DNA of 55,909 nt from Lentibacillus juripiscarius JCM 12147 (GCA_001311805.1 BBCA01000017.1:1-55909); one strand, 5' to 3'. Numbered from the stretch's first letter, positions 1 to 10,418 are shown. The notes: a model not told the origin generated them from the letters alone. A program made the numbers and translations.

Positions 1-160
1 GAAGCGTTCATCTACCTCGGCAAACTTCTCATCTATTCTGTCAAAAACGCTTTTCATGCTGATCCAATTTCACATGGACGTTCCTAAATTCATTTCGCAT
101 TTCCACCTGAAATTGTTGTTGCTGCTCCAGAATGGCTTGCAGATAATCATTATTTTCCAT
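1..160 (-). CDS. Coiled-coil hypothetical protein, N-terminal part (cut by window edge, frameshifted)
   Basis: The gene starts at ATG 160-158 behind a GGGAGTGGAG ribosome binding site and runs off the left edge. It encodes a Gln/Glu-rich heptad-like segment (MENNDYLQAILEQQQQF, then HEKRF). The frame meets TGA near base 48, but removing one T from the T5 run there continues it as DRIDEKFAEVDERF. The composition suggests an elongated coiled coil. No family was recognised and no function is assigned. Confidence 0.5.
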
Positions 161-381
161 ATTCTCCACTCCCACATGTTTTAATCATGCGTCCCACAGG
201 CCTGCTTATACCCAGCGAATGAATCACTCTATTACTCACAGTATAAGCCATCCAGCCAATTCAGTCGAGTTGGTAAAACTTGATAATCACCTATCGAAAA
301 GCCTGGAAAACTCTATTTTCCCTCGAGCAAAATGCAAAACAAATCATCGAAAGCAGCCAAAACAGCAATTTCAACCTTTTC

Positions 382-1373
382 TCACGCAAACGCTTCGGCC
401 AGCAATTTATAAGAATGGATTTTGGCGTCAAAATCATGGATGTTGGTAATAATCATGAATTCATCCGTTTGATAAACGTCGCTCAGACGGTACAGTTCTT
501 CTTTCACCTGTTCCGGTGTGCCAATGACACAGCGTTCACGGTTTTTCCTGATTTCGTTCAGTTCTTCGGGTTTGAATGTTTTATTTTTCACTTCGTCAAC
601 GCTGGGCACTTTTACATCCGAACCTTTGCCAACATTCAGCAGCCATTTATCCTGGCTGAGGGCGAGTTCTTCAGCTTCTGCTTCGGTATTAGCGCACACT
701 ACAAAAATACAAACGATGGTCTGCGGCTTGTCCGCATTCAGTGATGGCTGAAACTTTTCCCGATACGTCTTTAACGCCGCCTGTCCTTTTGCCGGGCTAA
801 TGAAATGTCCGAACACAAAACCGGTCCCCTGTTCAGCCGCATTTGCCGCTCCTCTCTCGGACAGCCCCAGCACCCACATGGGCGGCACTGTCGCTGTCCT
901 TGGTGCAGCTTTAACCAGGCGGAACGGATGATCTTTCGGCAATGTATTATGCAGAAACCCTTGTAAATCAGACAACTGGCGCGGAAATTCGCTCATGCTT
1001 TTTGGATACTGTCCGTCAGTGCCATTCGTGTGTCTTGTGACCCGCCTGGTGACCGCCCGATTCCCAGATCAATCCGGCCCGGAAACATTGCCTCAAGCAG
1101 TTTAAAATTCTCAGCTACCTTAAAGGGGCTATATTGCGGGAGCAGCACACCACCTGAACCAACCCGTATCGTCTCGGTACAGGAGGCAATGCGCGTCATC
1201 AGTATTTCCGGCGATACACTCGCAAGCCCATTGGTATTATGATGCTCCGCCACCCAATAGCGTGTATAGCCTAATTCTTCGGTTATTTGGGCCAGTTTCA
1301 GTGTGTTTTCCAATGTTTCTTCAGGTCCTGATCCTCTGGAAATGGGCGCCTGGTCCAGTACACTCAGCTTCAT
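382..1373 (-). CDS. LLM-class flavin-dependent monooxygenase (MsnO8-like), one frameshift
   Basis: This is a luciferase-like TIM-barrel flavin monooxygenase of about 330 residues. It starts with MKLSVLDQAPISRG and carries the family signature WVAEHHN near residue 42, with GVLLPQYSPFKVAE and GRIDLGIGRSPGG further in. Such enzymes use reduced FMN supplied by a partner reductase; the substrate is unknown. ATG at 1373 follows a GAAAGGAGA site. The frame breaks near base 1000, in a short A run on the coding strand, and continues from MSEFPRQLSDLQGF to the stop at 382. It lies 31 bases downstream of a dehydrogenase gene on the same strand, so the two are probably co-transcribed. Confidence 0.8.
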
Positions 1374-1404
1374 CTGTGGTGTCTCCTTTCAAGTTGTTCC
1401 ATTA

Positions 1405-2294
1405 TCAGCTATCATTTGTCATGTTTGCCAGTTTTTCATAAAACTTTACAACCGCCGCATGATCACTGTCCCCCTGGCCGTCAGCTTGAAGCGCCTGCAA
1501 TGTTTCCTTAATGGAGGCTGTCAATGGCAGCGGCACGCCAATATCACCGGACGTTCCAGCACATTGTTCAGATCTTTCAAGTGCAAATCAATGGTAAAGC
1601 CTGGGTCAAAATTCTGTTCCATCATCATCGGTGCTTTGGCATCCAGAACATTGCTGCCGGCCAGCCCGCCGCGTATCGCTTCATAGACGAGTTCACTGTC
1701 AACCTCCATCTTTCTTGTCAGCACCATCGCTTCCGAAACAGCAGCAATATTAAGCGCCACAATAATTTGGTTGGCCAATTTTGTGGCATTCCCCGATCCG
1801 ATGTCACCTGTTCTTACTACCGATCCGGCCATTGTCTCCATGATAGGCAGACAGTTCTGGAACGTTTCCTCCGCTCCACCGGCCATCACCGCAATGGTTC
1901 CATCAATTGCTTTTGGTTCCCCACCGCTAACCGGGGCATCCAGAAAACCAATCTCTTTTTCCTCCAGCGCTTTGCCAACCTCCTGGCTCACTGTCGGGGC
2001 AATTGAGCTCATATCAATAATAACAGACCCGGATCTTGCTCCATCCCTCAGGCCCCCTTGTCCAAGAATAACCTCTTTTACTTCCGGCGAGTTGGGTAGC
2101 ATCGTAATCATGACATCCGACGCAGCAGCCAAATCCGTATACGAGCTAACAACATTGGCACCTTCTTTTTGAAGCTGCCGGTTTGTATCCGGATTACTGC
2201 TGGAAATGACCAGATCATAGCCCGCCTTCATGAGATTCTGGCACATCGGCTTCCCCATAATACCAAGACCGACAAAACCTATTTTCACGACCAA
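1405..2294 (-). CDS. NAD(P)-dependent 3-hydroxyisobutyrate dehydrogenase / tartronate semialdehyde reductase family
   Basis: A beta-hydroxyacid dehydrogenase of about 296 residues. It has an N-terminal Rossmann motif GFVGLGIMGKPM, the substrate motif DAPVSGGEPKA near residue 120, and the catalytic-Lys region SGNATKLANQ near 165. Members oxidise or reduce small 3-hydroxy acids or semialdehydes; the exact substrate cannot be told. The frame shifts near base 1554, where one A is missing from GAA-ACG. The corrected C-terminus (SGDIGVPLPLTASIKETL) continues to TGA at 1407-1405. It is the first gene of a two-gene unit with the downstream monooxygenase. Confidence 0.82.
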
Positions 2295-2319
2295 TCCCCT
2301 CCTTGTTATCTCCCATTTT

Positions 2320-2372
2320 ACAGTAAATTTCTAAATAAACAAAAACCCCCATCACATAGAATCACTATGATC
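2320..2372 (-). terminator. Probable terminator after the M50 peptidase gene
   Basis: On the minus strand an imperfect stem, CTCCTGATCATAG pairing with CTATGTGATGGGG around a five-base loop, is followed by a run of T. It sits directly behind the stop codon at 2371. Confidence 0.5.
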
Positions 2373-3541
2373 AGGAGGTCCCGGGTTTGCGCCAGGCATA
2401 AAGGAATAAACCACCTAGCAGAAACGTTTGCCCAACAAAAACAACCGCATCCCAAAAGAGCGGATTTCCGGTCGGATCAAGCAACTCCGGCAATGTCTGT
2501 GCATAGGCATAACCAATCTGCGGAATAAAATAAAACAAAAACAAGCCAGCTGTCAGGATCAGCCCTATACTGTAAAACAGTGCATACAATCGTACTGTTT
2601 TCGCTTCCCCTGCAAACGTTTCTGTCGTCGAATCCTGTTTAATAAACGGAATCCATTTGCGTAAATACTGTTTGCCATTTTCCATCAGATTGTAACTCCC
2701 TGTCATGTTTTCACAGAGATAATACATATCCGTCTTCATATAAAAACAGCACTGATAAATCGTTTTTATAAAAATATCCAATACCACAAGCGCTAAAACA
2801 CCGGAAATAAGCGTCTGTTCACCCACAGCCAGTTGGATGACAAATGCTATCAGAACAATGACCTGCTCAAAACAAATACCAGCCAGATACAACTTATTCC
2901 GCTGTTCTGGCGCCAATTGCCACGCACACGTCAAATCCGTCTGGAAGACCACAAATACCAACCGCCGGCCCACTTCCAGCGCAGCAGGCAAATCATGCGA
3001 ACGCACCGCCAGAATATGGCCGAATTCATGCATTATAATCAAAAGCAGGCTAATACCCATATACAGCAGCATATTAAACGTCATCACATCAAATAGAAAT
3101 AAATCCTGATACGCGGGCAAAAGCTGCGGATTCATGATAATCAGCAGTAAATTGATACAAAAGATCGCTATGTAAAATTTCGTTGTAATGGGATTAAAGA
3201 AAAATCGGCCAACCCCGGCAGGTAACCAGGTAAACCCGCTCGGCGACTGCCTTTTCTTAGCCACCGGTACCGCCTCTCCATCCACTTCTTTCACCAGGCC
3301 CAGCTCCACAAGCTGTTCAATAACCCAACCAGCGCCACCTCTTCTTCCGGATACTGCGCTTCAAGCTGACGCTCAATTTTATCCAGCGGTTCCCCCTGAT
3401 TGATTAAATGGATCGCATCAATACAAACAGCCGGCATCTCAAAAAAGTCCCCCGACATCGGCTCTTCCACGATATAATGCTTTTTATCCTCCCGAATCGA
3501 TAAGGATACAATGTTATTTCTGATTGCAACGTTAGGTCCAT
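2371..3541 (-). CDS. M50-family (site-2-protease-like) membrane metallopeptidase with N-terminal winged-helix-like domain, frameshifted
   Basis: An intramembrane zinc-metallopeptidase-like protein. The motif HEFGH, fitting HExxH, lies in the second of about six to seven predicted membrane helices and is followed by a variable loop. The soluble N-terminal region contains VSLSIREDKKHYIVEEP and EPLDKIERQLEAQYPEEEV, and resembles the PqqD-like or peptide-carrier domain that precedes M50 modules in some peptide-maturation proteins. ATG 3541-3539 has a strong AGGGGGGTG site. One-base shifts are needed just after the start (near 3537) and near 3330; the long open frame is 2371-3309. About 115 bases upstream is a tiny peptide gene on the same strand, which makes a maturation or export-processing role plausible but unproven. 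Confidence 0.6.
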
Positions 3542-3652
3542 GTTCTGTTCACCCCCCTGGCGGAAAGCGCTGATAGATTCGTGAAAACCGTTGATAAATT
3601 AATGGCAGAAAACGGCAAGAAGCCGGCTTCCATCAGCTTAGGTCGTAAAATA

Positions 3653-3674
3653 GGATGCTAGCTTGGTAGCATCC
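3653..3674 (-). promoter_or_regulatory. Stem-loop overlapping the end of the small peptide gene
   Basis: A perfect 8-bp inverted repeat, GGATGCTA / TAGCATCC, with a six-base loop, is followed on the minus strand by TATTTTA. It includes the peptide stop codon and lies between the peptide and the M50 gene. A partial terminator there would give more peptide than enzyme, a common arrangement for precursor peptides. Confidence 0.5.
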
Positions 3675-3748
3675 ACTGATCATGGTCGTCCGACCCAAAT
3701 ACACCACCAGCAAGTGGTTTTAATTTTATGAAGCTTACGGATTTTCAT
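3658..3748 (-). CDS. Putative small precursor peptide with double-glycine-like motif (about 29 aa, one-base frameshift)
   Basis: A very strong site (AGGGAGGTGA, near 3755-3764) precedes ATG 3748-3746. Read as given, the frame ends after 22 residues with CWWCIWVGRP. Removing one A from an early A4 run instead gives a lysine-rich leader (MKSVSFIKLKP) followed by LAGGVFGSDDHDQW and a short tail ending at TAG 3660-3658. Leader, GG and acidic/aromatic core resemble a ribosomally made, processed peptide, and a membrane M50 protease lies immediately downstream. I know no named family. The frame correction is inference and the product may not exist as drawn. Confidence 0.35.
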
Positions 3749-3763
3749 CTCATTTCACCTCCC

Positions 3764-4957
3764 TCAATAAGTAGGTGCTGCTTTTTCATGGTTCAGGTTC
3801 TCTTCATATTTATGATATTGTTCATGATACTCTACCCATGAAGGATATACTTGTTTAAATACATCTACTAAATCTGGGTCGAATTGAGTCCCTCTACCGG
3901 AAACTATTTCTTGATAAGCATCATCCAGAGGCAAAGCAGCCCGATACGATCGCGAAGAAGTCATTGCGTCAAACGCATCCGCAATAGCCGTCACTCTGAC
4001 CAAGAAACACGCCTCTGTGCCTTTTAATCCGTCTGGATATCCTCCCCCATCCCATCGTTCATGGTGGTGTCTGATAACATCAATATTATCAGCAATTCCT
4101 TCCACATCCCGAACAGCGTCTGCTCCGACAGATGGGTGTGTTTTGATTAATTCAAATTCTTCATCTGTTAACCTTCCAGGCTTGGTCAAAATCGAATCAG
4201 GAATATGAACCTTCCCTATATCGTGCAGCAAACAGGCGTAATAATAATATTTTAACTCGTCCACTTTAAACTTACCTGTCGCTTTAGCTAGAATCATGGC
4301 ATACTGAGCTACCCGTTCACTATGTCCGCGTGTATAGGGGTCTTTCAATTCCAGTGTTGCAATAACTCCTTTTACAATTCCCTCAAGCTGTCTGTCGTAA
4401 GATGTCTCCACTGCTGACACATAGCTTAGAAAACGATGTAGAAGGATATATCCCATTATGGATAAAACAACAACTAAAATTAGCGGAAATAAAACCACCA
4501 AATCTTTTATAGCCAAACCAACAATGATGAATTTCAGGGTGGTACCTAAGGATACAAAAGTAAAAAATACTTATTCACAAATATAGGGGCAAATAAAACT
4601 ATTATCACTTCAATCACATTGCCATTACTGTATGTAGCTTCACTCCCCCAATAAATCCAAATATCATTTATAATATTCATTATCGTAAATGTTACAAAAT
4701 AAATATATTTTATCATCCATATTTATAATGCATTAAATAAATAACTATAGGTAGTAGGCCTAGCATTATAATATAAGACCAATAACCCATTCCATCATTT
4801 AATAATTTTTGCTCGACTTCCCACGGAAATTCAGGCAATATGTAATAATAAGCTATATCATAAGCAAAATAAATAATATAAAAAGCCACAAGAACCATAT
4901 AGTCGTACGTTTCTCTTAATTTAGTAATGTTGAATTCTTCCTCAGCTTGTTCTGCAT
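3764..4957 (-). CDS. Membrane-bound HD-GYP domain phosphodiesterase, frameshifted in the membrane region
   Basis: The C-terminal half is a clear HD-GYP domain: ELKDPYTRGHSERVAQYA, LLHDIGKVHIPD, and the GYP region HHERWDGGGYPDGL. Such domains hydrolyse cyclic di-GMP or related cyclic dinucleotides and bind a di-iron site. In front lie several hydrophobic helices (for example VLFPLILVVVLSIMGYILL and VEVIIVLFAP-like segments), so it is an integral membrane protein with a cytosolic catalytic domain. The membrane part is split across frames, with shifts near 4555, 4720 and 4950. The probable start is ATG 4957 after AGAGGA. The intact open stretch 3764-4516 begins with TTG and is likely internal. 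Confidence 0.72.
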
Positions 4958-5212
4958 TCTAGTGTCCTCTCTAGCATTCTATAAATGATTAGCCACTTCA
5001 TGAATATTAAAAAAATAAAAGCTGTCAAACTAGTACAAAGTCGAATAATGAAAAAAAAAACGTAATAGAGCAAGGATGATCACTAAGAAAGATAATCCTG
5101 CAACTTTATGCCTATTCTAACATAACTTAGCAAAAATGAAAGAGTTTCGTCTATCTCTTTTCAGATCCCCCTTGCTAATCAGTAACAGCTGCAGCTTACA
5201 AACGTGGAGTCA

Positions 5213-5526
5213 TTAAATATACACATCCAAAACATCAGCCAGTTTAATGATAGATTCATCTCCCAGCCACAGTTGTTCCTGATTTATTCTTGTCAGTTTA
5301 CCTTTATTTGTAAGAAAATCCCGGCCGTTGTAATGCTTTACTTCTACCGTCAGATCGTTATTCACGGCCGCTTGCAGCCGTGCATCTATTTCCTCTTTTT
5401 GCTGTTCGTCCAGTATTGGCTTTCTTTATATTCCTGCTCAGCCCACATCTTCCGCAGCAATTCTTCATGCTCCGGCAGCATCATAGCCGTCCATTTTTTT
5501 GTTCCACGATCGTTCACATCAGACAT
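5213..5526 (-). CDS. yolD: YolD-like family protein (frameshifted)
   Basis: ATG 5526 follows GGGGTG. The first half (RGTKKWTAMMLPEHEELL, then RKMWAEQEYKE) carries the YolD family hallmark. One A is missing near base 5423. After correction the frame reads KPILDEQQKEEIDARLQ to a stop at 5213, about 105 residues, which is normal for the family. YolD-type proteins are usually encoded next to a Y-family UvrX polymerase and are SOS-induced; no polymerase gene is present here. A LexA-like operator lies just upstream. Confidence 0.72.
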
Positions 5527-5540
5527 ATTAGCACCCCAAG

Positions 5541-5554
5541 GAAACAAGTGTTCT
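5541..5554 (-). promoter_or_regulatory. Candidate LexA (SOS) box upstream of yolD
   Basis: The minus strand reads AGAACACTTGTTTC, close to the Bacillus SOS consensus CGAAC-RNRY-GTTYC, with mismatches at the first base and one central base. It lies 15-28 bases before the yolD start, consistent with SOS control known for the family. Confidence 0.5.
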
Positions 5555-5625
5555 TATTTTAGCACAAAAATCCTTCCCTTCAACTTGAACTTGAACATCT
5601 TTTTATTTTTCGAAAGTTAAACACG

Positions 5626-6082
5626 TTATTTTTGAGCAAAATAACTGAGGATGCCTATCCCTATTCCCAGCAGGCTCCGCCACCTACTTCATTCGGCATA
5701 TGACCAAGCATTTCTTTCAGCTCTTTTTCCCGTTTTTATAGGCAATATCAGGATGGTGATCTGCAAGCTTTTCCAATTGTTCATACATATCGTTCACAGC
5801 AATAGCCGTTTGCCCGGCCTGCCAGCGTATCCCCATGGCGTCATACATAACAATCAGACTAAAAATACTGCTAATACCAAAATCAGTTGAGGATATCCCT
5901 TTCCGCAGCGCTATATAGGTTGTCAGTGACGTAACAGCCGAAGAATGCGAACTCGGCATATCACCGGAACCAAACAGTTTTTCCCACTCCCATGAGCCCG
6001 TCTCCTTGTAATGGAGAGGAATTTTCAAGAATTGTGCAGCCCCAATCCCAATCAAAGCTGTCGTAATCGCACGATTCAACAT
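5626..6082 (-). CDS. Divergent PAP2 family (YuiD-like, DUF212) membrane protein, frameshifted
   Basis: A small membrane protein of about 150 residues. It shows AAQFLKIPLHYKETG, then the conserved SGDMPSSHSSAVTSLT at residues 40-55, and YDAMGIRWQAGQTA later; these match the DUF212/YuiD family related to acid phosphatase/vanadium haloperoxidases. ATG 6082 follows TTGAGGTGA. The C-terminus is broken near 5735 and 5675; the corrected tail contains EMLGHMPNEVGGGALLG and ends at 5626. The biochemical role of this family is not established. Confidence 0.8.
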
Positions 6083-6187
6083 ATACGTTCACCTCAAGTT
6101 TAAAATGACGCAGCCCATTCACTTTTATGCATCATAATTGTTCGAGAATTATATTGTATTACTTTAAAACAGGTTTCTCGACATTGT

Positions 6188-6216
6188 TTGACAATATTTT
6201 AAACTAGTCATATAAT
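6188..6216 (+). promoter_or_regulatory. Consensus sigma-A promoter for nhaC
   Basis: TTGACA at 6188-6193, a 17-base spacer, and TATAAT at 6211-6216: both hexamers and spacing match the vegetative consensus exactly. The 5' leader before the nhaC start is about 100 bases. Confidence 0.85.
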
Positions 6217-6324
6217 TAACTAGCTTATTATTTTCTCTAATTTTCACTATTTTGGAAGCGATTACTGATGCATCTTTTCTGAAACTTATACTTAAACATC
6301 TGGGGATATTGGGGAGGGAATACA

Positions 6325-7733
6325 ATGGGAAAGAACAAAGAAATATCATTACTGCAGGCACTTATCCCGTTGGTTGTCATGATTACCGTCATGGCAGTCA
6401 CGATTGTTGTTTTGAAGGGGCACCGCATGTTCCGCTGATTATCGGAACGGTAACTGCTGCCCTTGTGGCGTGGAATGCAGGCTTTCAGTGGAAAGATATT
6501 GAAGAAAGCATGTACAAAGGGATCAGATTGGCACTGCCGGCGGTAATCATTATTATGCTCGTCGGGATGATTATTGGCTCCTGGATTGGAGGCGGGGTTG
6601 TCGCTACCATGATTTATTATGGTTTGCAAATGATCACCCCTTCCCTGTTTCTAGTAACGATCTGCATCATTTGTGCCATTGTCGCACTATCGATTGGAAG
6701 TTCATGGTCCACAATGGGAACCATAGGAGTTGCTGGAATGGGAATTGGCGCTGCCATGGGCATACCGGCAGCAATGGTTGCGGGTGCCGTTATTTCCGGT
6801 GCTTATTTTGGTGATAAAATGTCACCGCTTTCGGAAACAACCAATCTGGCGGCAGGTCTTACCGAAACCAATTTATTCGAGCATATTAAACACATGCTGT
6901 ACTCGACTGTGCCCGGTCTTGTAATCGCTTTAATTGTTTACTGGTTTTTAGGAAATAATTTTGGCGGGGGTTCGGTCTCCCAGGGGGATATCAGCCAAAC
7001 GGCGGCAGTAATGCAGGAGAACTTCCTTATTTCCCCGTGGCTGTTGCTGGTACCACTTGCCGTCATTGTGCTTGTAGCCAGAAAAGTGCCGGCCATTCCG
7101 GCATTGATTATCGGCATTGTTTTAGGGGTCATCTGTCAGGTTCTTGTTCAAGGGGACACATTTGCGAATGCGTTTAGCGCACTTCAAGGCGGATATGTCA
7201 TGGAAACCGGAAATGCAATGGTTGATAACTTGTTCACCCGTGGCGGACTTGAATCAATGATGTATACTGTGTCATTGACGATTGTTGCCATGACATATGG
7301 CGGAATCCTGGAACATACAGGAATTTTGAATGCAATTGTGAGCCAGATTTTGAAATTAACCAAATCAGCCAAAGGATTAATCCCGACAACCATTGTATCA
7401 AGCTTTTTCACGAACCTTACTTGTTCGGAACAATACATCTCGATCGTCGTCCCATCCCGGATGTACAGTGATGTATTCAAAGAAAGGAACCTGCACTCGA
7501 AGAACTTATCACGCGCACTGGAAGACGGTGGAACGTTGACTTCTGTCTTTGTGCCTTGGAATACATGCGGAGTATTTATATTCGGAACGCTTGGTGTCAG
7601 CGCCTTTCAATATGCACCATACGCAATTGTTAATTTTGCCGTTCCAATTATATCTATCGTTTTCGCAACCTTGGGCTACAGCATCGCCTATTTAAAAACA
7701 AAACCAGCAACCGCACAACAAGAAACTGGATAA
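6325..7733 (+). CDS. nhaC: NhaC-family Na+/H+ antiporter, one frameshift
   Basis: A polytopic membrane antiporter of about 469 residues. Family hallmarks are SIGSSWSTMGTIGVAGMGIG and the ionisable segment SGAYFGDKMSPLSETTNLAA in the first half, and TNLTCSEQYISIVVP and FVPWNTCGVFIFG in the second. NhaC proteins exchange cytosolic Na+ for protons, important for alkaline or saline growth. ATG 6325 follows GGGGAGGG. One G is missing from the G4 run near 6417, so the true N-terminus (MGKNKEISLLQALIPL) lies in a different frame from the rest. The gene stands alone, with its own promoter and terminator. Confidence 0.85.
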
Positions 7734-7770
7734 TGGGACGTGGGGATAGGCTCCTTGTCCCAGTTCAGGT

Positions 7771-7803
7771 AAGCGGGACAGAGGTACATCCTTCGTCCCG
7801 CTT
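7771..7803 (+). terminator. Terminator after nhaC
   Basis: A nine-base inverted repeat (AAGCGGGAC / GTCCCGCTT) with a 15-base loop ends in a short T-rich stretch, 38 bases after the nhaC stop. The hairpin also resembles the dispersed GGGACAG-type repeats. Confidence 0.65.
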
Positions 7804-7856
7804 TCGTTCATTGATGACGCCGCTTTTTCTTCGTTGTAAGAGGATAAAATTAAAAA

Positions 7857-7888
7857 AGGGCTCTAACCAATGAAATGGCAAAGCCCTT
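7857..7888 (-). terminator. Terminator for the small gene at 7927-8145
   Basis: The inverted repeat AAGGGCT / AGCCCTT is followed on the minus strand by TTTTTTAATTTT, a good intrinsic terminator 38 bases beyond the stop at 7927. Confidence 0.7.
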
Positions 7889-7926
7889 CTGGAACCCAAC
7901 ATAAAACTCCGGAACAAAGAAGTCCG

Positions 7927-8145
7927 TTAATAATCCTCCTGATTTCCTTCTTTGATGGAGGATGTTGGTGCGGTATCATCGTTTTCTTTCGGTTCGTGAA
8001 AGCCCTTATCTGGTTTTCCGGCATTTTCAATGTCTCCTGAAGTCTTGTAACCGGCTATTTCTTCATTGGAAGTTGTGCCATACAGCCCCATACCGCCCAG
8101 TTTTGTATTGACTTTTTCCTCATTGTGCTCTTTTTTCTTAGCCAT
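7927..8145 (-). CDS. Small hydrophilic hypothetical protein (72 aa)
   Basis: An intact 72-codon gene. AGGAGGTG lies seven bases before ATG 8145-8143, so this start is preferred over the in-frame GTG at 8154. The product is charged and low in hydrophobics (MAKKKEHNEEKVNTKLGG at the start, an acidic tail ending GNQEDY), without cysteines or membrane segments. It looks like the small disordered stress- or spore-associated proteins common in bacilli, but no family was recognised. It is monocistronic with its own terminator, downstream of the katE-type gene on the same strand. Confidence 0.7.
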   Translation of the reverse strand: MAKKKEHNEEKVNTKLGGMGLYGTTSNEEIAGYKTSGDIENAGKPDKGFHEPKENDDTAPTSSIKEGNQEDY

Positions 8146-8202
8146 AATTTTCACCTCCTAATGGTACTATAACCAAAGGAGGCCAGTGATATAAATGCCG
8201 GG

Positions 8203-8272
8203 AGACAGGGACAGGTTGATCGTCCCCAGTGCAGCGCACACCCCGGGGACACGGAGCCTGCCCCACGTCCCG
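8203..8272. repeat. Dispersed GGGACAGG...TGTCCC-type repeat
   Basis: Tandem imperfect copies of a GC-rich palindromic element (GGGACAGGTTGATCGTCCCC, then GGGGACACGGAGCCTGCCCC) in an otherwise non-coding gap. Related copies occur near 7735, 19919, 21024 and 21764. Confidence 0.5.
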
Positions 8273-8326
8273 CAAAAATTTCCGATGCATTTCTTGGCAT
8301 GGAAGTTTTAGACTTGGCTGTTCTCT

Positions 8327-10418
8327 TTACTCCCTTCCCCAGAAACGCTGCTGTGCGATTGCCCAGACGAAATCCTGACCAAAGTCCCGGTTGTTCGCGG
8401 CAAAAACGACTCCTTCCAAATTATTATATGAGCTTCTTTGAATATAGCCATCCGCAGTAGTTGCGATCCCAATCGGTTTATAATGTTTGTATGCTTCATC
8501 AAGGAAGTTCGTAATATTTTGCCTGAATTTCGCTTCATATTTAGAACTTCCACCAACGACATAAAGGGAATCATATAAAACAGGATATGTGGTGAGGAAT
8601 GTTTTGTCTACTTCCAATTTCGTACCATCTGCCCCTGTGACAATACCAAGATCCTCACTGATGATTTCTATAAAACGCCATGGTGGTGCAGGATATCCAG
8701 CGTCTTTCTTACTTCTTCCCCATTAAATCCGTTTCCGATTAAAACACCTACTTTTGTGTGTAGGCAGAATGCGGCGTGTTTGTCTGGCTAATGGCTGGCG
8801 AGCATTTGTCAACTGGAACATGGGACCCACTTGGGCGTTCGACACCAATATTGTCAGCAATTGTACATGCCATCTCCGTATCAACGTTCGCCCACATATC
8901 GACATTTTGTTTCCGGACGAATTTACTGTCGACCCTGCCAAGATGATAGCTGAAGTTTTCCACAAGATCCTTCTTTTCTGGTGCCGACAAGCTGTTCCAA
9001 AAAAAGTCTTGCTTGTGAAAAGAAGTCATAAAACGATTCACTTGGAAGTTCCCTCGTCACGTGGCCGTCTACTTTACCAGGGTAATTGACGTATCCACCT
9101 TTTTCTGGAGAGGCTTCTTCCGGTGTATTTCCAGCTAATGAATTATTATGATAGTTTACATGATCCACATCAATTCGGTGTCTCAAACGGTTTCTTCTGA
9201 GGTTATAGTTTTGTTCTGCGATTGGTTTGTTAACTGGAAGGTTCATGAAATTGGCTGAGTTATGCCGATATAATTCTGTATCCCGGTAAGCAATTGCTCT
9301 GCCCTGCAGGACAGGATCGTTGGTGAAGTCAATTCCCGGAACAACACTGGCCGGGTCAAATGCTGACTGCTCTTCCTCTGCAAACCAGTTGTCAATGAGC
9401 CGGTTCAACGTCATCTTACCAATTCGTTCAACAGGAATTTCTTCCTCTGGCCAAAGTTTCGTATCATCAAGAATATCAAAGTCATATTTAAATTCATCTT
9501 CTTCAGCAATCAACTGCACACCAAGTTCATACTCAGGGTACGCTCCCTTTTTGATTGCCTCAACAATATCCCGGTGATGAAAGTCCGGATCGACCCCTCC
9601 GATAATATTTGCTTCATCCAATAGCAACGAATGAACACCCAGTTAGGTATCCATTTAAACCGGACAAAGGTTGATTTTCCGGTTTCATAATTAACAAACC
9701 GAAACGTATTGATCGGCCATCCTGCCATCATGCGCCAGCTTCTCGGACGACCGCGCATGGACATTAGCCACATCACCATATGTGCTGATTCCTGGTTATT
9801 GGCTACATAATCCCAAAAATTATCGTGAGCAACAGAGGCTTGCGGAATATGATAATTCGGCTCCGGTTTAGCGGCATGGGCTACATCCATAAATTTCATC
9901 GCATCCGCAAGAATGAAAACAGGAAATTGGAGTGCCAGATTATCGTAATTGCCTTCTTGGGTATAAAATTTGGTTGCAAAACCGCGTATATCAATTGCCG
10001 TATCCTTTGATCCTCGATTTCCGGTAAAGTTAGAAAAACGAACAAATACGGGAGTTTTTCGTCCTGCTTCTGCTAGAAAATGTGCACTGGTAAGGTGTTT
10101 AAGTGATTTATATGTTTCAAACTCTCCATAAACCCCGAAACCTCTGGCGTGAACTACCTTTTCTGGTATTCGTTCCCGGTTAAAATGCGTCTGTTTTTTA
10201 TAGAAATGAAAATCTTCTAATAACCCTGGCCCACGCCGTCCTGCCCTTAAAGTAGTCTGGTCATTCGAAACCCTTACACCGTTGTCATCAGTCATTTTCT
10301 CCCCTGGACCTGTATTACTTTCACGATACTGTTCCAGCTGCTCATCTTTAGGATCCTTGTGAAATCCCCGCTCGTTATTCTCATCATTGCTGTTATTGTT
10401 GTTGGATGAATTACTCAT
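8327..10418 (-). CDS. katE: Large-subunit (KatE/HPII-type) catalase, paralog 1, frameshifted
   Basis: About 697 residues after frame repair, matching clade 2 large catalases. The order is a Ser/Asn-rich N-terminal arm, haem domain with catalytic His in PEKVVHARGFGVYGEF, proximal Tyr in GRAIAYRDTELYRH, and a C-terminal flavodoxin/DJ-1-like domain ([20 protein letters not shown]). It would dismute hydrogen peroxide. Shifts lie near 9640, 9010 and 8640-8745. The usual distal segment VGNNxPVFFIQDA reads LALQFPVFILADA, so the distal Asn and both Phe positions look altered. ATG 10418 follows AGGAGGGTGATG. It is divergently paired with a second paralog. Confidence 0.82.

Noticed and set aside
3560..3660. 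A second small peptide or alternative N-terminus (MEAGFLPFSAINLSTVF) before the M50 gene
   Set aside because: No ribosome site precedes its ATG, while ATG 3541 has a strong one; kept only as a remote alternative start.
5204..5620. Plus-strand hydrophobic ORF of 138 codons
   Set aside because: It is the antisense shadow of yolD, which has a ribosome site and family motifs.
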